Notes: generated from the letters alone by a model not told the origin. A DNA stretch of 64,000 nt from Acidimicrobiia bacterium (GCA_026002975.1 BPGJ01000001.1:1-64000); one strand, 5' to 3'; counted from the first letter of the stretch, positions 18,399-27,148 are shown. A program made the numbers and translations.

Positions 18399-19409
18399 AT
18401 GAGCGAACGAGGCAGATTCGTGAGGGACACCCGCTACATCACCACCCGGATCACCGCCGACGGACGTGACGGCTACCCGGTGGAGCCGGGCCGGTATCGG
18501 CTGGTGGTGGCCCGGGCTTGTCCGTGGGCCCACCGGGCGGTGATCGTCCGTCGGCTGCTCGGCCTGGAGGAGGTGATCTCGTTGGCGATCGCGGCCCCGG
18601 TCCACACCGAGGAGGAGTCGTGGACCTTCGACCTGGACCCGGGGGGTGTCGACCCGGTGTTGGGGATCCATCTGCTGCGGGAGGCCTACGAGAGGCGCTT
18701 CCCCGGCTACGACCGGGGGATCACGGTCCCTGCGATCGTGGACGTCACCACCGGGGAGGTGGTGACCAACGACTTCGCCCAGATCACCTTGGACTTCTCC
18801 ACCGAGTGGAAGGCGTACCACCGCCCGGGTGCTCCCGACCTGTATCCCGAACACCTGCGTGACGAGATCGACGAGATCTCGGAGCTGATCTACCGGGACG
18901 TCAACGACGGGGTGTATAGGGCCGGTTTCGCCACCGACCAGGCGGCCTACGAGGAGGCTTACGACGCCCTGTTCGCACGGCTCGACTGGCTGGAGGAGAG
19001 GCTCGGACGGCAGCGGTATCTGGTGGGCGACACCATCACGGAAGCCGACGTGAGGTTGTGGCCGACGCTGGTGCGGTTCGACGCCGTCTATCACAACCAC
19101 TTCCGGTGCAACCGGAACAAGCTGACCGAGATGCCGGTCCTGTGGGCCTACGCCAGGGACCTGTTCCAAACCCCGGGTTTCGGCGACACCGTCGACTTCG
19201 ACCAGATAAAGGCCCACTACTACCTGGTGCACACCCGGATCAACCCGACGGGGATCGTCCCCAAGGGACCCGACCTGTCGGGGTGGCTCACCCCCCACCA
19301 TCGGGAGGAGCTGGGGGGTAGGCCGTTCGGGGATGGGACACCGCCCGGCCCGCCCCCAGAAGCCGAACGGGTACCACCGCCCGGTGGCCTGGTGGGGATA
19401 CCCGGATAG
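18399..19409 (+). CDS. Glutathionyl-hydroquinone reductase-like (Xi-class/ECM4) protein
   Basis: A 336-residue protein with a thioredoxin-like N-terminal domain whose active site is ARACPWAHR, the CPWA motif of the Xi-class glutathione transferases, and an all-alpha C-terminal domain (YLVGDTITEADVRLWPTL, YHNHFRCNRNK). These enzymes reduce thiol-conjugated quinones. Actinobacteria usually hold mycothiol rather than glutathione, so the thiol partner is uncertain. A proline-rich tail is unusual. Start ATG 18399. Confidence 0.85.
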   Translation: MSERGRFVRDTRYITTRITADGRDGYPVEPGRYRLVVARACPWAHRAVIVRRLLGLEEVISLAIAAPVHTEEESWTFDLDPGGVDPVLGIHLLREAYERRFPGYDRGITVPAIVDVTTGEVVTNDFAQITLDFSTEWKAYHRPGAPDLYPEHLRDEIDEISELIYRDVNDGVYRAGFATDQAAYEEAYDALFARLDWLEERLGRQRYLVGDTITEADVRLWPTLVRFDAVYHNHFRCNRNKLTEMPVLWAYARDLFQTPGFGDTVDFDQIKAHYYLVHTRINPTGIVPKGPDLSGWLTPHHREELGGRPFGDGTPPGPPPEAERVPPPGGLVGIPG

Positions 19410-19535
19410 TCGCACGGGGGCGGGTCGGGATCGGCCCCGCGGAAACTTTCCTTTTGGGTATCCGGTCGGCTCCGCCTAGCCTGGCCTCCGGGCCGCAACG
19501 GTGCGGTCTGTTCGCATTCGATTCAGGAGTCCCCC

Positions 19536-19940
19536 ATGCCGAAAGACGGCGACCGCGTAAGTGTCCACTACACCGGAACCCTCGAAGACGGAACCGAGTT
19601 CGACACCTCCCGGGGTGGTGAGCCCTTCACCTTCGAGTTGGGAGCCGGAGCGGTGATCCCCGGTTTCGAGGAGGCGGTCCGACCGCTCGAGGTGGGTCAG
19701 AAGACGACCGTCACCCTCCCTCCGGAGCAGGCCTACGGTCAGCCGGACCCTGCGCTGGTTCTCGAAGTCCCCGCCGACCGGGCCCCCGAGGGCCTCAACC
19801 CGGGAGACCGGGTGATGCTGGGCAACGGCGTCCCCGCCACCGTGGTGGAGGTCTCCGACGAGGTGGTGAAGATCGACGCCAACCATCCGCTGGCAGGCCG
19901 TTCCCTCACCTTCGAGGTGGAGCTGGTCTCGGTCGGCTGA
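19536..19940 (+). CDS. FKBP-type peptidyl-prolyl isomerase, SlyD-like
   Basis: A 134-residue protein. It starts VSVHYTGTLEDGTEFDTS, has IPGFEEAVRPLEVGQK and the insert-in-flap domain, and ends with DANHPLAGRSLTFEVELV, which is diagnostic for the SlyD type. The metal-binding histidine tail is absent. A cytoplasmic folding helper. AGGAG lies upstream of the ATG. The preceding 126 bases hold no gene. Confidence 0.92.
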   Translation: MPKDGDRVSVHYTGTLEDGTEFDTSRGGEPFTFELGAGAVIPGFEEAVRPLEVGQKTTVTLPPEQAYGQPDPALVLEVPADRAPEGLNPGDRVMLGNGVPATVVEVSDEVVKIDANHPLAGRSLTFEVELVSVG

Positions 19941-19959
19941 CCCCGGCCGACTCCACCGT

Positions 19960-20877
19960 TCAGATTCCGAACCGGCCGGCGAAGTACCCGATCACCCGGT
20001 CGATCGCCCGTTCCTGGGTTTCGTCGACCTGGTATTCGCCGTCGGGGCCCCGCTGGGGGTAGATGTAGCCGTGGAGGGGATGGTCGAACGACTCCCATTC
20101 GACGTCCTTCCCCGCCTCGGCCAGCAGCTCGTAGGTGAGCCGGAAGATCCCCTGGAGGTGGTCGCCGTCCCTGCCCACCACCAGGATGGGGGTGTCGATC
20201 GGTTCGATCCGACGGAGGGCCACCTCCTGGTCGATGAGTTGCCTCACCGCGGCCGGATCGGTCATCTCCATCAGCTCGACTCTTCGCAGGTTGGTGTCGG
20301 GGTTCACCGAGACGGCATCACCGGGGTTCAACATCAGGAACTCGTGGGCCGCCGGTTCGGCGGCCACCGCCGCGGCGACGCCGTGGTACTCGGAGGTGAT
20401 CTTCAAGATCATCTCCCCGCCGTGGCTCATCCCCACCAGGCCGATCCGGTCGGGGTCGACGTAGGGCAGCTCCTTGGTCTGTTCGATGATGGCGATCTCG
20501 TCTTCGTATTCGAGAGGTGACCGGTTGAACAGGTCCCGGCCGGTGCGGACGTCCCGCACCAACCGTCCGCCCCGGTTGTATCCCAGCTCGACTTCGGCGC
20601 GGTAGCGGATCCAGGCGCAGGCGAACCCGGCGGCGAGGAGCCGCTCCATGATGTAACCCCGGTTGCGGACGGCGTCCCGCACCCAACCCATCCCGCCGCC
20701 GCCGTTGCCCGACGCCAGCAGGATCAGCGGATACCGACGGTCGGTCGACGGGGTCCGCAGCCCGATCGGCGCGTACAGCCCGTCCCAGGTCTGCAGGTAC
20801 ATGAGGTGGACCGGGATGTCCGAACCCGGCACCTCTTCGACGATCTCGACCCTTTCGGGGTCCACACCATGGCCCAT
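19960..20877 (-). CDS. Alpha/beta-hydrolase, prolyl-oligopeptidase/dienelactone-hydrolase-like
   Basis: A 305-residue hydrolase. The nucleophile elbow is GLVGMSHGG, the acidic residue follows ILVVGRDGDH, and the histidine is in FDHPLHGYIYP. An early LILLASGNGGGGMGW could supply the oxyanion hole. Substrate unknown. Followed on the same strand (upstream) by an isochorismatase-like gene 36 bases away, which may share its promoter. Confidence 0.78.
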   Translation of the reverse strand: MGHGVDPERVEIVEEVPGSDIPVHLMYLQTWDGLYAPIGLRTPSTDRRYPLILLASGNGGGGMGWVRDAVRNRGYIMERLLAAGFACAWIRYRAEVELGYNRGGRLVRDVRTGRDLFNRSPLEYEDEIAIIEQTKELPYVDPDRIGLVGMSHGGEMILKITSEYHGVAAAVAAEPAAHEFLMLNPGDAVSVNPDTNLRRVELMEMTDPAAVRQLIDQEVALRRIEPIDTPILVVGRDGDHLQGIFRLTYELLAEAGKDVEWESFDHPLHGYIYPQRGPDGEYQVDETQERAIDRVIGYFAGRFGI

Positions 20878-20912
20878 TGTGTGCCTCCTTTCCGTCCCGG
20901 AGACCCGGCGGC

Positions 20913-21611
20913 TCAGCCCAACCGAGCGAGGACGTCGTCTACCGACAGCACCCAGGCGATCGACCTGGCCATCAGCTCCAACGCCATCACATGCGAGTCT
21001 CTGCCTCGCATGCTGGCCACACAGTCGGAGACGACGATCGGCCAGTAACCCAGGTTGGCGGCGGTGAAGGTGGTCGAGTAGACGCAGGTGTCGGTGTTTA
21101 TCCCCCCGATCAGCAGGTACTTGGCCCGGTACACCCGACGCAGCAGGAAGTCGAGGTCGGTGGAGGAGAAGCTGTCCAGGTTCTTCTTGGTGGTGACGTG
21201 CACGTCCCCGGGCGCGACCAGCTCGGCGGGGACCTCCGATTCGGGAGATCCGGCTTCCCGGTCCCCCCGGGTACGGACCGGCCGATGGGGAAGCTGTGAG
21301 GCGCCGATCTCCCGACCCACGATGTTGTAGGCGAGGCCACCGGTATGGATGCCGGCGGCCAGCTCCTCGGGTCGCCGCACCACGTAGGCGTGGATGACCG
21401 GCACCCCCCTCGACCGGACCTCGTCGAGGAACCGTTTGGCGGCGTTGAGCACCCGTTGTGCTTCGGCCGGCTCCACCACCGACTGTCCCACCGACTCGTC
21501 CAGGTACTCCCGCTGCATGTCGACGGTGAGGGCCACCGTGCGGGCCGGGTCGAGACGCCCCAGCGCCTGGTTCATGGCCCGTTTGAACTCGGACCGGTCT
21601 GCGATCTCCAT
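20913..21611 (-). CDS. Isochorismatase-family cysteine hydrolase
   Basis: A 232-residue protein. The catalytic triad is visible as Asp in ALTVDMQREYL, Lys in VTTKKNLDSF and Cys in GGINTDTCVYSTTFTAAN. Members cleave small amides such as ureidoacrylate, biuret, nicotinamide or N-carbamoyl compounds. With purine-ring genes nearby, an amide from nitrogen-heterocycle breakdown is possible but unproven. Start ATG 21611. Confidence 0.85.
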   Translation of the reverse strand: MEIADRSEFKRAMNQALGRLDPARTVALTVDMQREYLDESVGQSVVEPAEAQRVLNAAKRFLDEVRSRGVPVIHAYVVRRPEELAAGIHTGGLAYNIVGREIGASQLPHRPVRTRGDREAGSPESEVPAELVAPGDVHVTTKKNLDSFSSTDLDFLLRRVYRAKYLLIGGINTDTCVYSTTFTAANLGYWPIVVSDCVASMRGRDSHVMALELMARSIAWVLSVDDVLARLG

Positions 21612-21661
21612 CGGCTCACCTCCTCGCAGTCGAGCCTAAACCGGCTGGAGGGGGATTCGGT

Positions 21662-22900
21662 TCAGAGGAGGCGGCGGCGTCGCCGGTGTCGGGTCCGGCC
21701 CTTGGGGGCGGCCGGTCTGGTGACCTCGTCGGGCTGCCAGGTGGTCAGATCGTCGAGCCGGGGGTCGTCGGAGAACATCTTGACGACTTCCAGATGGAGT
21801 CCGGTGGCCTTCTGCAGCCGGCGGATCCGGTCGGTCTGGTCCCAGTCGACCAGGGTGACCACCAGACCGTCGCGGCCGGCCCGGGCGGTGCGGCCCGACC
21901 GGTGGAGGTAGGTGGTGACGTCGGACGGCGCCCCGTAGTTGACGACGACGTCCACGTCGTCGACGTCGATGCCGCGGGCGGCGACGTTGGTGGCGACCAA
22001 CACCGAGGTCCGTCCCCGGCTGAACCCGTCGAGAGCCCGGTTACGGCGGGCCTGGTCGAGGTCGCCGTGGATCGCCTGGGCCCGTATTCCGAGGTCGCGG
22101 AGCTGGCGAGCCACCCGGTCGCAGGCCCGTTTGGTTTCGCAGAAGACCAAGGTCCGGCCGGCTCCCGCGGCGATCCGTGCCACCACCTTGGGCATGTCGA
22201 GGGCGTGGACCCTGAGGAACCGGTGAACCGACGTATCCACCGTGACGGTGTCGGACTCGACCCGTCGATGCACGGGAGACGCCATGTAGTTGCGCACCAG
22301 GATCTGCACCCGGTTGTCGAGGGTGGCCGAGAACAACATGGTCTGGTGGGGTGAGGTGACCCTGCGGAGGATCGACTGGAGTTGAGGGAGGAAACCCATG
22401 TCGGCCATCTCGTCGGCCTCGTCGATCACCACCACCTCGACCCTGTCGAGATGCACCGCTCCCCGCTCGAGGAGGTCGATGAGACGCCCGGGGGTCGCCA
22501 CCACCACTTCGGCGCCACGACCGAGCGCCTCACGTTGGCCCCGGAGGGGGGCACCCCCGAACACCGGTACCACGGTGTGGCCACGGGTGGCGGCCAAGGG
22601 TCGGAGAACCTCGGCGACCTGGATGCACAGCTCCCGGGTGGGGACCAGCACCAGCCCCCGGGGCCGGCGGGGATCGGAGCGGCCCATCCGTTCGAGGAGG
22701 GGAAGCCCGAAGGCCAGGGTCTTGCCTGAGCCGGTCTTGGCTTGGCCGCACACGTCGTGTCCGGACAGCGCGTCCGGGATGACCAGGCTCTGGATGGGGA
22801 ACGGTTTCCTGATGCCGTCGGCGTCGAGGGCGCCGACCAGCTCGGGGGATACGCCCAGCTCCCCGAAGGTGGGGGCCGAGCGAGCTGTCTGAATCGTCAC
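21662..22900 (-). CDS. DEAD-box ATP-dependent RNA helicase (RhlE-like)
   Basis: A 412-residue helicase from the GTG at 22900, which has AAGGAG upstream. Motifs in order: Q-motif region FGELGVSPELV, I AKTGSGKT, Ia PTRELCIQ, II DEAD, III SAT, IV LVFCETKRAC, V NVAARGIDV and VI HRSGRTARAG. The tail is very basic (RTRHRRRRRLL), suggesting RNA contact. The leader carries a TPP riboswitch at 23047-23155, an unexpected regulator for this family. Confidence 0.93.
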   Translation of the reverse strand: MTIQTARSAPTFGELGVSPELVGALDADGIRKPFPIQSLVIPDALSGHDVCGQAKTGSGKTLAFGLPLLERMGRSDPRRPRGLVLVPTRELCIQVAEVLRPLAATRGHTVVPVFGGAPLRGQREALGRGAEVVVATPGRLIDLLERGAVHLDRVEVVVIDEADEMADMGFLPQLQSILRRVTSPHQTMLFSATLDNRVQILVRNYMASPVHRRVESDTVTVDTSVHRFLRVHALDMPKVVARIAAGAGRTLVFCETKRACDRVARQLRDLGIRAQAIHGDLDQARRNRALDGFSRGRTSVLVATNVAARGIDVDDVDVVVNYGAPSDVTTYLHRSGRTARAGRDGLVVTLVDWDQTDRIRRLQKATGLHLEVVKMFSDDPRLDDLTTWQPDEVTRPAAPKGRTRHRRRRRLL

Positions 22901-22959
22901 GTTTCTCCTTGGTGGAAGGTGCTCGCCCGCCGAAGAGGATCTCTGTGCGAGAGAGCTGG

Positions 22960-23030
22960 CCGAACCCGGAAGGTCCCGGCTCGCACCCACCCTAGCGGGA
23001 TTCCCGGGAGAGGCAGGAAACCGGGTTCGG
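22960..23030 (-). promoter_or_regulatory. Long-range inverted repeat in the helicase leader (possible riboswitch expression platform)
   Basis: CCGAACCCGG (22960-22969 on the plus strand) and its exact complement CCGGGTTCGG (23021-23030) are separated by 51 bases, between the TPP aptamer and the helicase start. In the transcript this can form a ten-base-pair stem. Whether it sequesters anything is not visible. Confidence 0.5.
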
Positions 23031-23046
23031 AAAAGTGCAAGGCCCG

Positions 23047-23155
23047 TCTGACGCTGTCCCTGCGCCGGTATTACCCGGTTCAGGTGATGACGGTCGCCGA
23101 CTGCAACCTGCCGGCCTCTCAGCCGGGAAGGACCCGGCTCCCGTCAACGCCACAC
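23047..23155 (-). ncRNA. TPP (thiamine pyrophosphate) riboswitch aptamer
   Basis: On the minus strand the conserved TPP elements occur in order: the 5' strand of P1 (GGCGTTG) with CGGGAGCC, then GGCTGAGAGGCC (the CUGAGA loop), then ACCTGAACCGGGTAATACC, GGCGCAGGGA and the P1 return CAGCGTC. P1 can pair over seven bases with wobbles. The 406-base region between 22900 and 23307 otherwise has no convincing gene; an open frame across it reads the aptamer antisense-free but has no protein features. The only downstream gene on this strand is the DEAD-box helicase. Confidence 0.93.
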
Positions 23156-23306
23156 GGACCTTGCACGACGAAACATAGGCCGCCGCCGGACCGGGCGCAA
23201 CAACGCGAAAACCGTCCCGGGAAGAAACCCTAAACCGGGCGCCGTCCACGACCGACAAGATCCTGACCGGGGTCCACACCGGCCCCGGCTCTACCTGTGA
23301 GGCAAA

Positions 23307-23987
23307 ATGACCATGCGCGTTCTGTCAGCCGTTCTGGTGGTGGCGTCGATCCTGTTCGGGGCTCCGTCAGCCTGGGCGGAGCACCCCGGCGACTCGCCAG
23401 TCGAGGCATATAAAGACGATCTGATCGAGGCCGGCTACCGGAACGGCCGGATGCCGGAGTTCCGGCTGCTCGACGTGGGGGGCTGCGTGTTGGAGCGGGA
23501 AGCCGCCTATGCGTTGTCGATGATGATCGAGGCCGCCCTGGCCGACGGAGTCGAGTTGGAGCCGGGTTGGTGCTACCGCACTCTGGAGCAGCAACGCGCC
23601 GCCTACGAGAGGAACTGCCCGGTGGAGACCGTGACCCGTCTCCGTCTCGACCCCAAGACCGGTCTCCCCCTGACCGACGACGAGGGACGTCCTCTGACGA
23701 CCACCTGGACGATGCGGGTGTGCCGGGTGCCCACCGCCTCGCCCAGCACTTCGAATCATGGCTGGGGCCGGGCGGTGGACTTCGTGTATCGGGGGCGGGC
23801 CCTCGACTGCGGCGATCCGCCGTTCCGCTGGCTGCAGGAGAACGCCTGGGAGTTCGGGTGGGTCCATCCACTGTGGGCCTGGTGCAACCGGCCGACCGCC
23901 GAGCCGTGGCACTGGGAGTGGGACGGGACGCATGTCCAGGCGGACCTGGCTCCCCCCTCGGTGGAGGCGCCCTCGAACGCCGAGTAG
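23307..23987 (+). CDS. Secreted D-alanyl-D-alanine carboxypeptidase-like (VanY/M15) peptidase
   Basis: A 226-residue protein with a signal peptide (MRVLSAVLVVASILF, cleavage after SAWA). The zinc site is visible as SNHGWGRAVDF (His and Asp) and WHWEWDG (catalytic Glu region and His). GWCYRTLEQQRAAYER matches the M15B family. It would trim peptidoglycan outside the membrane. It is divergent from the riboswitch-helicase unit. Confidence 0.85.
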   Translation: MTMRVLSAVLVVASILFGAPSAWAEHPGDSPVEAYKDDLIEAGYRNGRMPEFRLLDVGGCVLEREAAYALSMMIEAALADGVELEPGWCYRTLEQQRAAYERNCPVETVTRLRLDPKTGLPLTDDEGRPLTTTWTMRVCRVPTASPSTSNHGWGRAVDFVYRGRALDCGDPPFRWLQENAWEFGWVHPLWAWCNRPTAEPWHWEWDGTHVQADLAPPSVEAPSNAE

Positions 23988-24010
23988 CCGTCCTTCTACC
24001 CTCGAAGGGC

Positions 24011-24916
24011 GTGCGGTCGAAGATCCCGAGGCTCGTCTGGCGGACGGTGGTCGACACCTTCGATGACCACGTCCCCGGTCTGGCCGCCGAGATGGCGTTC
24101 TACGTGGTGTTGGCGATGCCCCCGCTGCTGCTGGCGGTGTTGGGCACCGTCGGGTTCGTCCTCGGGGGCCTTCCCGAAGCCGAGCTGGTCGAGCTCGAGA
24201 CCCGGATCCTGGACGCAGCCAGGACGCTGCTGACTCCGGAGACGGTGAACAGCATCCTGGCCGAACCGGTCGCCCGGCTCCTACGGGAGGGGCGGGGCGA
24301 CGTCGCCTCGCTGGGCATCGTCCTGACCCTGTGGTCCGCCTCCCGGGCCGCCAACGTCCTCCTCCGGACGGTGACCATCGCCTACGACCGGGAGGATCCG
24401 CGTCCTGCCTGGAAGCGGAGGCTGCTGGCGCTCGCCATCACCGTGGTCGGGGTCGGGCTGGCTGCTTCGGTGATTCCGCTCATGGTGTTGGGGCCACGGG
24501 TGGCGGCCCGGCTGCTGGACGGTGTGGCCGCCGACCTGGCCGGGGCGTGGCCGTTCATCTACTGGAGTGCCGTGGCGGTGGTGGCGGTGGTGGCTCTCGC
24601 CTGGCTGTACCACGTGTCGGCCGGGTGGGACACACCGTGGCGGCGGGACCTGCCCGGGTCGGTGCTGGCGCTTCTGATCTGGGTGGGGGCCGCCTGGGCC
24701 ACCCGCAACTACACCGCCCAGCTCCTCGGGGTGGCCGCCGACGACGCCTTCCAGGGGTTGGCCGCGCCGCTGGTTTTGCTCCTCTGGGTGTACGCGTCCT
24801 CGTTGGCGGTCCTGGTGGGAGCAGAACTCAACGCCGAGATAGAGAAGATGTGGCCGTCACGTGTAGCGGGCGAGGACCCGATCGGAGAACTCGGGCCAGG
24901 CCCGGAGGGCCCATAG
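24011..24916 (+). CDS. YihY/BrkB-family inner-membrane protein
   Basis: About 301 residues from the GTG at 24011. Six hydrophobic segments; the N-terminal HVPGLAAEMAFYVVLAMPPL and the later APLVLLLWVYASSLAVLVGAE followed by NAE are the YihY/BrkB signature. Often annotated as ribonuclease BN by mistake; function is unknown. Its 3' end overlaps the convergent serine hydrolase by 60 bases. Confidence 0.88.
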   Translation: MRSKIPRLVWRTVVDTFDDHVPGLAAEMAFYVVLAMPPLLLAVLGTVGFVLGGLPEAELVELETRILDAARTLLTPETVNSILAEPVARLLREGRGDVASLGIVLTLWSASRAANVLLRTVTIAYDREDPRPAWKRRLLALAITVVGVGLAASVIPLMVLGPRVAARLLDGVAADLAGAWPFIYWSAVAVVAVVALAWLYHVSAGWDTPWRRDLPGSVLALLIWVGAAWATRNYTAQLLGVAADDAFQGLAAPLVLLLWVYASSLAVLVGAELNAEIEKMWPSRVAGEDPIGELGPGPEGP

Positions 24917-25669
24917 GTCGAACTCCCGGTCGGCCAACCCCACCGCCGCCAAACCCGGTTTCGGATCCACCCACAGGAAGCTGCCGGATCTCCCGAAGTG
25001 ACCGAAGGTCTCCGGCGAGTTGCCGTCGCCGGTCCAGTGGGGTTTCTTGTGGTCCCTGATCTCGAAGGTGAGGCCCCACGGGTTGGGGTCGAACAGCCCG
25101 ATGCCGGGTACCACCCCCTTCAGTTCGGGGAACTGGGGGGTGGTGGCCTCGGCGAGTGTCTCTGGTGAGACCAAGGTGGGGTGGAGCAGCTCCCGGGCGA
25201 AACGGAGGAGGTCGGAGATGGTCGACCGGATCCCGTGGGAGGGCGGGCCCACCAGGGTGGTGTCGGCCATGCCCAGCGGTTCCAAGACGCCTTCCCGGAG
25301 GTAGGTCTCGAAGGGCATTTCGGCCCGGGCAGCGAGGTGCTCGCAGAAGCGGTCGATCCCCACGTTGGAGTAGATCCGGCGGGTGCCGGGCGGGGCCACC
25401 ACCCGGTCTTCGTCGGTGGCCAGGCCGGAGCTGTGAGACAGCAGATGCCTTACGGTGGAACCCGGCGGACCGGCCGGTTCGTCCAGGTCGATGGTCTCCT
25501 CCTCCCAGGCGACCAGAGCGGTCATCCCCACCAGCAGCTTGGAGACCGACGCGATGGGCGCCACCCGGTCGGGGTCGCCGCCCACCCCCCGGGATTCTTG
25601 GGCGTCGGTGACTCCCACCGCGGCCCATCCCACCGGCCAGTCCGAGATCCACGAGTTCAGGTCGTCCAC
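24857..25669 (-). CDS. Serine hydrolase of the beta-lactamase/class C-like family
   Basis: A 270-residue protein with the SxxK motif in APIASVSKLLVGM, the YSN motif in RRIYSNVGI and FGRSGSF near the third motif. HLLSHSSGL is typical of the esterase EstB/beta-lactamase group. No signal peptide, and it is short for a true class C lactamase, so an esterase or peptidase role is more likely. Confidence 0.82.
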   Translation of the reverse strand: MDDLNSWISDWPVGWAAVGVTDAQESRGVGGDPDRVAPIASVSKLLVGMTALVAWEEETIDLDEPAGPPGSTVRHLLSHSSGLATDEDRVVAPPGTRRIYSNVGIDRFCEHLAARAEMPFETYLREGVLEPLGMADTTLVGPPSHGIRSTISDLLRFARELLHPTLVSPETLAEATTPQFPELKGVVPGIGLFDPNPWGLTFEIRDHKKPHWTGDGNSPETFGHFGRSGSFLWVDPKPGLAAVGLADREFDLWALRAWPEFSDRVLARYT

Positions 25670-25693
25670 CGGCCGGCAAGGTAGTGGGACGCG

Positions 25694-25725
25694 AAGGATG
25701 GGGGGCCCGGAGGCCCCCCATCCTT
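25694..25725 (-). terminator. Strong GC hairpin after the two-span membrane protein gene
   Basis: Fourteen-base perfect arms AAGGATGGGGGGCC and GGCCCCCCATCCTT around a four-base loop, thirteen bases past the stop of the minus-strand gene at 25739. There is no U-tract, as is common in high-GC actinobacteria. It also lies just upstream of the serine hydrolase start. Confidence 0.75.
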
Positions 25726-25738
25726 GCGGTGGCGGAGA

Positions 25739-26470
25739 TCAGACTCCGGCCGGCTCGGGCCGGGTGTCGGTGGGGATCACCACCAGGGTCTCCTCCCGGC
25801 CACGAGCCACCCAGAGGAACCCGATGCCGGCCACGAGGGACACCAGTCCCATCCCGGCGAACGCTCCCGCCAAGGCGGTGGCGAGCTGGACCATGGTGGC
25901 GGTGGTGGTTCCCACCCCCAGCTCGGCGACCAGCCCGTGGACCGTTCCGCTCCAAGCCTGGTTACGGGCCGGGCCTTCGATGGGGTGCAGCCGGTCGAAG
26001 TCGGTCCAGTAGCCGCCCAGCCCAGCCGCGACCCGCTCGGGGGAGCCCACCTCGATGGGGGTGATTGTGTATTCACCCGCCGGGAACACTTGGCCGTCGT
26101 ATTCCACGTCCTCGGTCAGCACGACGGTCTGTTCACCGTGGCGAACGTGGTAGACGATGGTGGCCATCTGGTACATGTACTCGGTCGGGGTGTTGACCAG
26201 CGGATCAGCCGGATCCAACTCCGCCTCGTTGACCGGGTATCCCCATTCGTTCCTCAACATGTCGAGGATCGCCTGGGCGCCCTCCGGGGTGCCCCGGTCG
26301 ATGAGGCGGCCCTCCTCGTCGTAGCTCAGGGTCACGTTCTGGGCTGCGCTGAACTTCTCCAGCGACCGGTAACCCTCCTGGCTCTTGGCGAAGGCGACAC
26401 CTCCCGCCACCAGGAACACCAAACCGAGGACGGCCAACACCAGACCGATGATCTGGAACCTCCTACGCAT
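25739..26470 (-). CDS. Unknown protein with two membrane spans and a large external domain
   Basis: A 243-residue protein: an N-terminal span (IIGLVLAVLGLVFLVAGGVA), an extracytoplasmic domain of about 160 residues, and a second span near residue 190-215 (ALAGAFAGMGLVSLVAGIGF). I do not recognise the family. Start ATG 26470 with GGAGAGG upstream. Neighbours do not suggest a role. Confidence 0.65.
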   Translation of the reverse strand: MRRRFQIIGLVLAVLGLVFLVAGGVAFAKSQEGYRSLEKFSAAQNVTLSYDEEGRLIDRGTPEGAQAILDMLRNEWGYPVNEAELDPADPLVNTPTEYMYQMATIVYHVRHGEQTVVLTEDVEYDGQVFPAGEYTITPIEVGSPERVAAGLGGYWTDFDRLHPIEGPARNQAWSGTVHGLVAELGVGTTTATMVQLATALAGAFAGMGLVSLVAGIGFLWVARGREETLVVIPTDTRPEPAGV

Positions 26471-26595
26471 GGGACCTCTCCTTTCTCCTAGTCCCGGGTC
26501 TCGTGATCTTCTTCACAAGCCCATCATGACCTTTCGCTCCTCCCCGGGGTAGGGGCATGGGTCCCACCGGTCAGGGACTTAGGTCCCGGGACGCG

Positions 26596-26625
26596 TCGAG
26601 GGCCCGGCCGAAGCCGGGCCCTCGA
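26596..26625 (-). terminator. GC hairpin terminator after infA
   Basis: Thirteen-base perfect arms TCGAGGGCCCGGC (26596-26608) and GCCGGGCCCTCGA (26613-26625) with a CGAA loop, twenty bases past the infA stop. No U-tract. Confidence 0.8.
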
Positions 26626-26644
26626 GACTCTCAGACGTCTCGGA

Positions 26645-26863
26645 TCAGCGGTGGCGCCACACGATGCGACCCTTGGAGGGGTCGTAGGTGGAGACATCCA
26701 CCTCGACGGTGTCGCCTTTGAGGATCCGGATCTTGCGTCCACGACGCATCCTGCCCGCCGCCTTGGCGGTCACCTCGAGTCCTCCTTCGACCTCCACACG
26801 GAACACCGCGTTACGGTCGACGGAGACCACGACTCCCGTCATCCGGACGTACTCCTCGCTCAC
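26645..26863 (-). CDS. infA: Translation initiation factor IF-1
   Basis: A 72-residue S1-like OB-fold protein. VVVSVDRNAVFRVEVEGG, then AKAAGRMRRGRKIRILKGD and the C-terminal SKGRIVWRHR, match IF-1 in length and order. The N-terminus is less typical than in canonical IF-1 (no MAKEDAIE), so a second IF-1 copy in the genome is possible. GTG start overlaps the stop of the upstream RNA-binding protein gene, so both are co-translated. A clear hairpin terminator follows. Confidence 0.87.
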   Translation of the reverse strand: MSEEYVRMTGVVVSVDRNAVFRVEVEGGLEVTAKAAGRMRRGRKIRILKGDTVEVDVSTYDPSKGRIVWRHR

Positions 26864-27148
26864 CAGCGGGACCGTGCCCTACGGTCGCCGCCGCCTCGCC
26901 CACCCGACGTGCGGGGACGGGCCTGGTTGACGGTGAGGGGGCGACCCCCCACGTCGGAGCCGTCGAGGGCGGCGATGGCGCTGCGAGCCCCCTCGTCGTC
27001 CATCTCCACGAATCCGAAACCGCGGGAGCGGCCGGTGTCACGGTCGGAGATCACCTGGGCCGACTTCGACCTCGCCGTACTGGGCGAACAGCCTGGAGAG
27101 ATCCTCCGAGCCGTAGGAGAAGGGCAGATTGCCCACATAGATGTTCAT
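26860..27148 (-). pseudogene. RRM-type RNA-binding protein, interrupted by one frameshift
   Basis: From the ATG at 27148 the frame reads MNIYVGNLPFSYGSEDLSRL, FAQYGEV, containing RNP2. Near 27065 it is lost; the adjacent frame continues SAQVISDRDTGRSRGFGFVE (RNP1) and LTVNQARPR with a Gly/Arg-rich tail. One extra base in GGTCGAAGTC restores a standard RRM protein of about 95 residues, as found in cyanobacteria and actinobacteria. Binding of RNA in the cytoplasm and coupling to infA suggest a translation or cold-response role. Confidence 0.85.

Noticed and set aside
22992-23279. A 95-codon minus-strand open frame between the helicase and the M15 peptidase
   Set aside because: It coincides with the TPP aptamer, whose conserved bases explain the sequence; the translation has no protein features.
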